Below, one piece after another: positions 46,597 to 56,205 of a stretch of DNA of 64,000 nucleotides; position 1 is the first letter of the stretch, and each line of letters starts with the position of its first letter. Source of the stretch: Takakia lepidozioides (lineage: Eukaryota > Streptophyta > Takakiopsida > Takakiales > Takakiaceae); contig CM060732.1 in the NCBI GenBank assembly GCA_030704615.1, forward strand, positions 15,252,001 through 15,316,000, read 5' to 3'. Under the pieces are notes generated by a model. The model had not been told where the DNA came from. It made no database searches and was given only the letters and a program-made list of their open reading frames with translations. The translations under genes were made by a program, and so were the position numbers.

Positions 46597-48390
46597 TCAT
46601 GAGCGTAGGCAAGGCCGCACGTAGCTACCCCACCGATTGACCACTGCTAGAGGTGGACGATCATCATGTCGCACTCTCTGTGGTTGCCTCCCTTGGTCCA
46701 AAATGCCCTCAACCGTGAGATTGGGTGGCCGATGAATGGAATCGTATGCTCTCTTGAGCAGCTCTGGTGGTGCAAGATTGGTCCACCACAATCGAGGTCG
46801 ATGCGCGCGTGATCCCACCACTGCTGCATCCAATAGCACCGCCGATCCAATCCAAGACCGCACCTGATGCACACTGGCCATAACCCTGGCCCGAGAATCC
46901 CCCATAAGATGAACATTCTCCAAGATATAGCCTAGAGGTTGCACTTGCCTCATCTGCAAGTCTCGCAACACTCGCAACATCTCCCAAAACAAATGCGATC
47001 GTGCATCATGCAAGCCATTCCTTGCGGAAGAGTGTCCTTGGCAAAGCCATCCGGCTATCACCAAGTCAATGGAACCATGCCGGTCCAAATCGTCCGCCCC
47101 CAGCAAGGTAATGTCTGCTAGCAAGGCCTTTTGATACCCTTGAATTGCTGAGAGAGACAACAACTCAAGATAGTGGTGTGCGAGCAAGGCGATGTGGCGC
47201 ATAGAAATACGCCAAGCTATCTCATCCTTCTCCACATACAAGTACTTGCGTACTTTAATCCCTGCTTGCAACACTCCTGCAAGCCCAGTGCTCATGCCTC
47301 CAAACAGGTCTAGCAAACAAATCCCTGAGTCAGATGGTTGCCAGGTAATGGGCACCGTGTCCAAATGAGCTAACTCAGGAGGTCCAGATGATGTCACTGA
47401 ACTCCCCTCACTCATCAATGGAAAGGCCTCCTGCCATGCTTGGTGCACACACTCGCCTGCTACTCGATGCAAATTCCCAACATCTGCATGGCTATTGCCC
47501 TCCAAGAGCTCACCACCCCAAGCCACCACCCTTGAAAATGCAGCCAATGTGGGCATCATGTTCCTATGATCCACCGCTACATTCCCAATAAACCGCACTG
47601 GGAGCAGTGCACGTCGGCCATCTCCTGACTGCCATTCCGGACTATAGGATGTCATTTCCTCCCAAAAGTCCAAAGTGAATCCCATGGGGTATAACACCGC
47701 CCCACCAACAAGCACATCATAAGACATTAAGTCCGTAACAATGGCTTTAGCTCTCATGACTGAGCCGTCCGTAGGATGATCCGGCTGCAATCGAATAAAG
47801 AGCTCATGGCGTGTAATCCCTCGTGCCTTTTCTGAACCACCCAAAGATGTTTGAATTTGGAAAGGGCAAGGCTCCAAATCCGCCTCTGTAAGGCCCAAGC
47901 GTGCAATTGCTGCTCTCCCCAACATCAATGGCTGTGCTCCCGAGTCCAACAAGACCCGTAGTGGCCTATACCTCTTCCCGGCTGGGCCACCTAACTGAAA
48001 CACACCATCCTGATTGTCCACCAGGACTACCCTAGGAGTCACCATACTGCGCTCAATGGCTAGCTTAGCTGGCAACTCTTGCAATCTTGCAGCTGCCGCT
48101 TGCCATGGCGCAGCTGTGGCTGTCTTCACCCTTGAGTCCAGGGCATTCATGCATTGCACCTTATCTGCTATCCCCGCAGATAGTGCCGATGCATCACCAC
48201 TCTCACAGAGTCTAGCTGCTAGTCTGAACACAGCAGCTGGCCGAATCCCCGGCATTGCAATTGTCATTGCAGAAAACAATGGAGCTTGGCAAATTGCCGT
48301 AGCCGCCCCCAACAATGTACTGGCTGCACCTTGCTTTGCAGCACCACCCACTGGCATTTCCCGAGCCACACCAACTCTCCCCAATGGCAC
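46597..48390 (-). pseudogene. Gypsy protease fused to a DNMT3-like cytosine-5 methyltransferase
   Basis: A 597-codon open frame. Aspartic protease at 143-240 with LRVLLDSGAQPLMLGRAAI (D149-S-G) and a second strand DVLVGGAVLY. Methyltransferase from about 358: motif I LLDLFGGMSTGLAGVL (361-374), the acidic ligand in YLYVEKDE (387), motif IV DLVIAGWLCQGHS with catalytic C450, ENV at 491-493, and motif VIII as GSRAHRPRLWWTNL (526-539). S-x-A-H-R-x-R-x-x-W-x-N-L is the DNMT3/DRM version of motif VIII, not the QRR form of DNMT1. Known family members use it to place 5-methylcytosine on DNA. The usual Pro before the catalytic Cys is Leu here (codon CTT), which probably impairs this copy. The frame stops shortly before motif X, which lies in the next frame. 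Confidence 0.88.
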
Positions 48391-49119
48391 TCATGGCTCT
48401 ACCTCTGACACATTGGGGCGAGCGGGTACCATCAATGGCGTAGTTGGCACTGTCTCAGCCAATGTGAAAGACTGTGGAAGCCTTGTCTGTCGACTTGCTT
48501 CCCCCTTTTGTGGATCAAAATCCACATCCGCTCCTCTTGGCTCAGGAGCACAAGTTGCTGCTCGAGTGACAGCAGCTGCAGAGTCCACATGCAATGGTCC
48601 AGCAAATGCGGCTCCACACATGAAGCCCATACCAATCTGGTCTTCCCTAGGCATAGGGGGTTGTGCAGCTGGGGCTTGAACCTCAGGCCTTGGAGCTGGC
48701 GCAACATAAGTAGCGGCCATGGTAGCAAGACGTTGCTCTAGCTGGGCAAGCCTATCCACCATGCCTTGGTCATGACCTCGACCATGACCTTGTGCTCCTT
48801 GGTTTTGGTTACGACCTCCACCGCGACCTCTGCCTCCTCTACCTCTCTGGACTACATTGCCTCGTCCTCGGCCACCATTGTTCCCTTGGAACTGGCCTGG
48901 CCGTAGCTCAGGATGCAAGTCATAACAATGGGCCTCTTCATGCCCATACTTGCCACAATGCCCACACTGTAGTTGTGTAGGTTGTGCCTGTGCCGGCCCT
49001 TTGCCTCTCTCCGGGCAATCCCTCTTAACATGGGGTCATCCACAATCCCAACATGTCACACCCGATTGTTGTTGGCCTGAGAATGAAGGAAGTGACCTCT
49101 GCAATTGAGATCCTCTCTG
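48391..49119 (-). pseudogene. Gypsy gag C-terminal part: CCHC knuckles and Gly/Arg-rich region
   Basis: In the same phase as gag, after a TGA at 49120, the frame carries two nucleocapsid-type knuckles. The first (CWDCG-stop-PHVKRDC) is split by TGA; the second is intact (CGHCGKYGHEEAHC). A long Arg/Gly-rich stretch follows (GRGRGNVVQRGRGGRGRGGG), then a coiled-coil-like MVDRLAQLEQRLATM and a Pro/Ala-rich run to a stop at 48391. These parts bind the genomic RNA during packaging and reverse transcription. Confidence 0.8.
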
Positions 49120-50148
49120 TCATTCCCTAGGCTTCACCTGAGCCCCCTTGTTGCCTTGAGCACGTTGGGGTAGTGGCTGTTGTTGGCTAGGAGCCCCACT
49201 TCGTTGTGTCTCCTTACCAAACCCCACCATGACCACTCGTTCCTCCACCATATTGAGCTCTATCCGCTCTGCCAGCAAAAACACGTTTGTTAAGGTGGGT
49301 TGGTCTACTTGTAGGAGAGTTGCATCCCGCACCCTTTTCCTAAGCTCCTTGTCCAATATCCCATACCAGAATTGGACAGCTTGAGCTTCCGTAATCCCTT
49401 GGGTCAGATTTATCAATCGCCTCATGCGCGTGTGAGCCTCCCTCAAACTCTCGGTAGGCTTGCGCTGGAACTCTTGTAAGCTCCGCATTTTCTCTGTCTT
49501 TATCCCCTGGTAGTTTCTCCTCAACTCCTCGAAGAACTCCACAACTGGGTTAAAGGCAAGCACGGGTGCTGGTGCTGCAGCAGAAGCTTGAGTGGATTTC
49601 CCAGCTCCATCTTTACTTGTCCCACTACTAGTGCTTGCAGTTGGGGATGTTGGTGTAGCTGCTGGTGTCGCCGCTGCCCTTGTGCCTCTAGTGATGGAGA
49701 TATAGTCAGGTGACCAATATTGTCGCCACTCCTCAATCTCCACCTCATTTCCCCGCCTAAACTCATGGTAGTCATCCATAGGCGGCCCCTCAAGGTGTTG
49801 AAACAGCCCTTTCCACGCCATAAAAGGCATAAACAGTTGTGGATTGCGCATCTGCGGCAAATCAACCCAACTGTCAAAGACCTGTATGAAATCATCAAGC
49901 TCGATGGTGCCCACAGCTCCCGAGTACCGACGTGGCCCCTTGGTAGCTCCATACATTTCCTCCATCGTATCCCACAACAATGGCACGGAAATGGCTTGCA
50001 CCTTCGGCAAGAATCCTCCTAACTCTGAGTCTGAACCTTCATCAGAAGACACTGAAGGTGAAGGTGGCCTAAACCGCACACCTTGTCTTGTATACCCACT
50101 AGTATCGCTGGTGCTCGTACCGGCACTCTCCTCAGCAACTGGTGGCAC
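49120..50148 (-). CDS. Gypsy gag (capsid part)
   Basis: A 342-codon frame starts at MPPVAEESAGTSTSD. It has a Ser/acidic N terminus, then the retrotransposon-gag capsid fold: DDFIQVFDSWVDLPQM, FMPFMAWKGLFQHLEG, WRQYWSPDY, NPVVEFFEELRRNYQGIKTE, SLREAHTRMRRLINLT and QFWYGILDKELRKRVRDATL. Gag forms the virus-like particle. The frame is intact to a TGA, past which the knuckles continue in phase, so a Gag-Pol fusion in one frame was probably the ancestral arrangement. Confidence 0.85.
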   Translation of the reverse strand: MPPVAEESAGTSTSDTSGYTRQGVRFRPPSPSVSSDEGSDSELGGFLPKVQAISVPLLWDTMEEMYGATKGPRRYSGAVGTIELDDFIQVFDSWVDLPQMRNPQLFMPFMAWKGLFQHLEGPPMDDYHEFRRGNEVEIEEWRQYWSPDYISITRGTRAAATPAATPTSPTASTSSGTSKDGAGKSTQASAAAPAPVLAFNPVVEFFEELRRNYQGIKTEKMRSLQEFQRKPTESLREAHTRMRRLINLTQGITEAQAVQFWYGILDKELRKRVRDATLLQVDQPTLTNVFLLAERIELNMVEERVVMVGFGKETQRSGAPSQQQPLPQRAQGNKGAQVKPRE

Positions 50149-50929
50149 CTCCGTGATGAAAACTCACACTTAAACCGACTATCAATTCGTCTCTAATCCT
50201 CCTTTCCACAAGGTAACCGAGTAGAGAACCTGTTGCGGCTTATGGTTTGGAATACTAGGTTCCTATTCTGAACCTGTACCTGCACCTGCATCCACCGCAT
50301 GCACTCCTATGGTCTGCTGGTCATCAACCTAGCCTCACCATAAGAGAAACAATGATGGTCTGGTGGTCATCACCCCAGCCTCACCACCGACAGCACGCTC
50401 TAGGATTGGCCGGCCACAATATTTTCGGCACAACCACCTATAAAAGCAAGCGCCCAAACCAAACTAGCATGGCGCACAGTCAAACATGCATGTGTGGGAG
50501 GAGGATCCAAACACAGGAAACTCAAACAACAACACCTCCCACAACTTAAGTCCATCGATCTCCTTGCGGCTTCAATAAACCTGCAAGATGGCCAAGTCTC
50601 TATCCAAACTAGTTCTGCCTCCGCTTACGGAAAAGCTTTGGCCTACAAGAATGATGGAAGACTATAGAGAAGGGAAGCTAAAGCAATCTCTAAGCCCAGA
50701 ATGCTCTCATCCCATTACTCCCCCTATCTTCATACTCACTCTTGCTCAAACAATAGATAAGACTATCCTTAAAGGACCTCTCAAATAACTCTCAAGAGCC
50801 CTCAAATTATTGCCATGAACTTCTGAAATCTGCCCTCAATCAGCCCCTCACATAGATCCACCGAGGTTCAAGAAGTTCGCAAACTTTGATTCTAAACAGT
50901 CCACCCAAAGGCACTAGGCGCCCGCCAAT
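50149..50929. other. Presumed leader / 5' side of the gypsy element
   Basis: No gene. I looked for a tRNA primer-binding site and an LTR end and could not identify either. Confidence 0.4.
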
Positions 50930-51180
50930 TAGTGGCCTCCAAGGTCTCCAACCAGCCCTCACAATGGCTCTACAAGCCTGCCCAATATGGCCTCCAAGGA
51001 CCTCCAATAGTTCTCCAAACAGCCCTTAAGAAGCTCCACAAATCTGCCAAGTATTGGCATCCAAGGACCTCCAACAGTCCTCCAACAGCCCTTAAGAAGC
51101 TCCTCAAATCTGCCAAGTATTGGCCTCCAAGGACCTCCAACAGTCCTCAAAGCAGGCCCCAGAAGGCTCCAAAAATATAC
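50930..51180. repeat. Tandem CCTCCAAGGACCTCCAACAG repeat
   Basis: A unit of about 75 bp with TCTGCCAAGTATTGGC-TCCAAGGACCTCCAACAGT-CTCCAA-AG occurs about three times. Confidence 0.85.
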
Positions 51181-51194
51181 ATAGTCAGTCGATT

Positions 51195-51660
51195 TTTCAT
51201 CCGTCACTGACCAAATTTCATCCAAAACCACGATTTCTCATCCGCAGGTCCGATAGTTCATCCGCCGGTGCGATATTTCATCCACTGGGCGATTTCATCT
51301 GATGGCGCAGTTTCATCTGTCGCCGCGATTTTTCATCCGATGGCACGATAGTTCATCCGCTGACACAGTTTCATCCGTCACCGCAATTTTTCATCCGATA
51401 GCGTGATAGTTCATCCGCTGCCACCATTTCATCTATTGCCACGATTTTTCATCCGATAGCACGATAGTTCATCCGCTGACGAGATTTCATCCGCTGGCGC
51501 AGTTCCATCCGTCACCGCAATTTTTCATCCGACAGCGCGATAGTTCATCCGTTGACGAGATTTCATCTGCTGGCACAGTTTCATCCATCGCCGCGATTTT
51601 TCATCCGATAGCACGATTTTCATCCATTGGCTCAATAGTTCATCCGATGGGGCAATGGTG
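51195..51660. repeat. Tandem TTTCATCCG repeat array
   Basis: About 20 copies of a 17-22 bp subunit (GnGCGATTTTTCATCCGnTG, GATAGTTCATCCGCTGAC and variants) form a higher-order period of about 60-80 bp. It lies upstream of gag on the element's strand, adjacent to the previous array. Confidence 0.88.
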
Positions 51661-52852
51661 GTGCTCCCAACTCTGGGGCAATGTTCCCACGCGTTCCCAA
51701 GCTAGGGTTTGCGCCGCTTTACCTCTGCGATTGCTGCAACGAACTATGGCTTCTATGGAGCAACCAGAGGTGTTGTTCTTGGTTTCTTGAGTATCAATAG
51801 ACCAGCAAGAGTGCCTCTAACTCCCTGAGCAAGCTTATTTGCCACACAACAAGCTCTCTTTATCTATAGAACTTATTCAAGCATAGAATAAGCTATTGAG
51901 CTTTCTATGGGCCCTCTTCTAGCCATTGCATACACTCATAGTGCTTCCTTCCATGGCCATAGTGCACCTCTTAGAGCTCATAATCCAGCCCTGCACTTGC
52001 TACTTCCATAGACATGCTCTTCCCAAGCTTGGGATTGAAACCCCAACTCAAAGCATGCTCTACAAATACACTATTCTGCCCCAAAGAGAAATCAGATGTC
52101 TACCTCCACTCATAGCTCTCCTAAGCTTGAAGTTGAAGACTCCTACAAGCTGAAACCATGCTCCACACATGCACCGCTTGCTTCATTAACACCCGAGCAC
52201 TTCTTGAACTCCTCAAACCCTGCAACACTTGCAGAACAAGAGCTTCTTCACAAGCTCTCAAACTTTTCAATGTGGCTCTCCTTGAAGACCTCCTCTTGTA
52301 CATAAACACCACAAGGCTTTCTTCTTGCAAACCCTGCAACACCTTGTAACTTAAGAGCTATCTATCAAGCTCTCTTCCACACACAAGTGCTAACTATGCT
52401 AACACCTTGCACTCATAGATGTAAGCAGGTCTTCTTCTAGTGATATGGAAATGGTGAAAAGAGGAGAAACTACTCTATCACGTTATATAAGTCAAGCCAA
52501 TGGCACCTTTGCTAAAGGACTCCATCATACAGACCTCACCCACTCTCCATCTCAAGTACTAGAGCTATGGCGGCGAGAGAGGCCTCGGGAGGCTCGACTA
52601 GAAGAAGACGAGCCTGCCTACGTCTCACGTGGAGATAACCTCCCCACGTCCCAAGTGAGGTTCGTCACCTCACTTGGCACATGGAACCAAATGAAGTTCC
52701 AATGCCAACAAAATACAAATATAAATGTATAATGTCATAATTAGTTAGAAATAACTATTTCTAACTAATCACAAATAAAACCATGACAGGCTCTTAACAC
52801 ACAGCCAGCCCTCTCCACTAAGTGCAATAGCAAATGGAGTCACTTTGGTTTC
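51661..52852. other. Non-coding DNA
   Basis: No gene recognised. Repeated AGCTCTCTT/CAAGCTCT-type words give it low complexity. It could include the gypsy 5' LTR, but I found no matching copy on the other side. Confidence 0.35.
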
Positions 52853-53570
52853 TTGAATGAGAACTGGTTAGCAATCTGGTCTTCTATCTGGCTAAAAATT
52901 AGGCCGGCCAAGATCTCAACGTTTTTATGGCAAGTAGCGAGCAGAGCCCTAAAAGTGGGAGAATGGCTGCAATTCCATGAAGCTCTTCTATATCGATGCT
53001 GCTCCTCGAGTATCATTGAATCTCATGAGCACTGTCTTCTGACTTGTATAGCTCCAGCCAAAATCTGGCCCTTCATCGAGATATTCTACAGACATTGGAG
53101 TCTCTCGGCCATTGGCCCTCTGGATCTGCTACTTAATTACAACAACCAAGGGCCGATCCTTTCCATGTCCGGTCTTCGAGACTCTTCGCGCCTCTACATT
53201 ATGGCACCTATGGCGTGCTAGATGTAAAAAGACCTTTAGCAAGGAGACAATTAGTACCTCAGCTTTGTTGGCTATGGTGTACAAAGATCTTTTAACAGAG
53301 TCGAAAAAAGCTTGGGCCAAATGTGTTGCAGACTGTCACAGGACTCCAAGGCAGGCGCCAGCAATCCATGCAACATTCAGGACGACGTGGGCCTGCCATG
53401 GCGTCATTTGTGAAAGCGACGAGCAGGAACACTGTATTTGGAACGCTCTCCTCCCTCAGCGCTGGAGAGACCTCAGAGCTCCACTCCACGGCCTCGCCGG
53501 AATTTGAGAGAGACGTGAACTGGAAACACGTCAAGCACCCCGCCACTACTTCCAGGCTAAATTTTCGTTA
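52853..53570 (+). pseudogene. L1-type LINE 3' fragment (zf-RVT and C-terminal tail)
   Basis: The frame at 52853 reads WSSIWLKIRPAKISTFLWQV, like the zf-RVT domain of plant L1 ORF2, with a Cys/His-poor remnant ESHEHCLLTC. After a frameshift near 53160 the next frame reads LWHLWRARCKKTFSKETIS, the usual L1 tail (LWHIWxxRN). The RT and endonuclease are absent. This is a different LINE lineage from copies A-D. Confidence 0.7.
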
Positions 53571-54400
53571 AGTGTAGTTGTAGATTAGCTCCTCGATAAT
53601 CTCAGCTGCAGGCTTAACTTTTTGGAAGTCGCTCGGACAAGGCTAGGTTGCTGTGAGAGGTTCGCTCTCTTTGAGCACACTGCTGCACTTTAGCAGCAAG
53701 CAATGGATCTCCCTTCACTGACTACAGTGTGTAGCCCTCATGGTGCAAAAGGGGTTTTATTTTTTTCCCCTCAATTATGGTATAAATGCAATATTTAACA
53801 TTAAAAAAATAAAATAAAACTATTAAAGATATAATTCATTAAATATTTTAGTATATTATTTAGAGAAATTATGAAAAACTAAAAATTAGAGTTTACAAAA
53901 AAAATTCAATATGACACATAGCCATTGAAGATTATAGGTTTTTATACTTCTAGAAAACAAATGACACCCAAAATCCAAAAAACAAGATGAGCTATGGACT
54001 TTTCAAAAAATGCCTATTTGTTTTACATATATCAGTCTATATGAGTCAAATGACAAATGATTTTGCCACTTCAAATCCATACCTATGATGTGGACCAAAA
54101 TGGCCACCCTATGTCCAAATTTCAATGGACTTCACTAATGGCACATAGGAGAACTTGAGTCCATTGTAATTCCATTCATTGCGATAACAGTCCACAATGA
54201 CGGTGTTTAAAAGTCCATAGCGGAGTCATTTCTTATCGGATTCATGATTGGAGAATTGTTATGGGTGTGTATTGAAGCTAGGAATCCAATGACATATATA
54301 GTTGTTGGTTTTAATGAGTAAATTCAATTTCAATTGATGACACCATCAATTGCAGTCATCTAAAACTGTGCCGGTAACGTCCATTTTGGTCCAGTCAACC
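53571..54400. other. AT-rich non-coding DNA
   Basis: Nothing recognised. Very AT-rich at 53745-53960. Confidence 0.5.
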
Positions 54401-54409
54401 CTGCATTCA

Positions 54410-56205
54410 CCCTATAGTGACATGGAGAGGTCTTTGATTCAGATGAGGACTCAAGACCTCTGGGAGGCTGGTTTGGTGGAGCTCTCTGGTGGAGAGTATG
54501 CTTCAGCCACAGTGATGCCAGCCAAGAAGGATGTCTATGGCAATTGGACGGAGAGACGCATGTGCGGTGATTATCGGCCTATAAATCGTCAGACCAAGTC
54601 CGATAAGTATGCCATGCCCACACCGGAGGAGATTTTTGATGCCATTGGGCATACCAAGGTCTTTAGCACTTTGGATTTACGATCCGGATATCACCAGTTG
54701 CCGATCAAGGAGGCGGACAAGCAGAAGACGACATTTTGGGGGATCAATGAGCACGGCAAAGATTGCCTATACCAATGGCAGTTCTTATCATTCGGGCTTA
54801 AGAATGTTCCTGCAGAGTTCCAGAGAGTTATGGACAGGATTCTAGCAGGGGTAGAGTTTGCTCGGTGCTACATAGATGACATCATCATCTTCAGTGCGAC
54901 AATGGAGGAGCATGAGAGACACCTTCAGATGGTATTTGAGCGCTTGAGGGCGTACGGATTCTTACCATTCGGGCTTAAGAATGCTCCTGTAGAGTTCCAG
55001 AGAGTTATGGACAGGATTCTAGCAGGGGTAGAGTTTGTTCGATGCTACATAGATGACATCATCATCTTCAGTGCGACAGTGGAGGAGCATGAGAGACACC
55101 TTCGGTGGTATTTGAGCGCTTGAGGGCGCACGGATTAAAGTTACATCCGAGGAAGTGCAAGTTTTTCCACAACCAGACTAAATATCTAGGTCACATGATA
55201 TATCCTGGAGGATTGGGGGTACAGCAGACTAAGGTAGAGGCCATTGCACAGATTCCACGCCCCACGGATGTGAGCCGAGTTTGAGCTTTCATGGGATTGA
55301 CAAACTATTATAGACGGTTTGTCAATGGATTAATTAGTACTATTGCAAAGGCTCTAACCAAGCTTACCAAGATGGACCAAGAGTGGCAGTGGGAAGATGA
55401 GTAGGAACAAGTTTTTCAAGAGTTCAAGGTGAGGTTGACCTCGACACCCATCTTGAGACGACCTATCAGGGGGCGTCCCTTTCAGCTGCATACGGATTGG
55501 ATATGGAGTCAGACAAGCTTACGGGGAAGCTTATACGGTGGGCACTCATACTCCAAGAGTATGACTTTCAGGTGGTACATCGACCGGGTTTTCTCAATCG
55601 GGATGCGGATGGATTGAATCGCAATCCATGCACGAGCCAGTAAGATGATACTGGAGCTTGGTGGCATGGTGAGACGGATGAGGAGATGGTGTCGGGATGG
55701 CACGCATCTGCATTTCTGTGTATCTTGGCAGCGGGAGGCCAAATTGGACCTACAATAGGGATGACTGTAGACGGAGTGTCTGAGGACCCTGAGGCTGGTG
55801 ACAAGCCAGGTGGTGCCAGAGATATACATGAGGATTTGGCTGTGTTGGACTACCTCCGCACAGGAGACACGGCAGCCACTGTGACTGCCAATGAGAGGGA
55901 TCGAATCCTGCAACGAGCCAAGAGGTTCAAGTGGGAAGGGACACACCTGCTCCGAGTGTGGGAGGATGGTCGGGTGAGGGATTGTGCCTCACCCAACATA
56001 GCGTGCACGGTTAGTGCGACATGCCCATGAGGAGTTGGACGTGCGACGCACTCACAGTTTGCTACAGGGGCAGTATTGGTGGCGTGGTATGCATACAGAG
56101 GTGCAACAGTTCGTGGCTAGGTGCATGATGTGTGACAGGGTGCGTGCTTCATTCAACGTCCTACACCACAGTTGCATTCTTTACCCATCATGGGATTGGG
56201 CTTGA
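54410..56205 (+). pseudogene. Second copy of the DNMT-gypsy family: RT to integrase finger
   Basis: Homology to the 43-50 kb element starts at about YSDMERSLIQMRTQDLWEAG and covers RT (RRMCGDYRPINRQTKSDKYA; FSTLDLRSGYHQLPIKEADK; YIDDIIIFS). An in-frame 177-bp tandem duplication, 54782-54958 and 54959-55134, doubles FGLKN...YIDD...ERHL. One base is missing in the second unit and shifts the frame. Connection and RNase H pieces follow to 55640, with part of RNase H deleted near 55500. The HHCC finger region follows to 56205 (HAHEELDVRRTHSLLQGQYW; CMMCDRVRASFN). Gag, protease and methyltransferase are absent from this copy. Confidence 0.88.
54782..55134 (+). repeat. 177-bp tandem duplication within RT
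   Basis: Units 54782-54958 and 54959-55134 differ at about ten positions. The unit is 59 codons, keeps frame at the joint, and includes the catalytic YIDD box. Confidence 0.92.

Larger units (their letters stand above)
43075..50148 (-). mobile_element. Ty3/gypsy retrotransposon carrying a DNMT3-like methyltransferase
   Basis: On the minus strand the order is gag, CCHC knuckles, protease, cytosine methyltransferase, linker, reverse transcriptase, RNase H, integrase with DDE core, integrase C-terminal part. RT-RH-IN order marks Ty3/gypsy (Metaviridae-type). At least six in-frame stops and four frameshifts show it is non-functional. I found neither LTRs nor a primer-binding site; the coordinates cover only the coding body. 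A second, shorter copy of the same family lies at 54.4-56.2 kb on the plus strand. Confidence 0.9.

Noticed and set aside
50149-52740. 5' LTR of the methyltransferase-bearing gypsy element
   Set aside because: No matching copy beyond the integrase end at 42.2-43.1 kb and no tRNA-complementary primer site could be found by eye.
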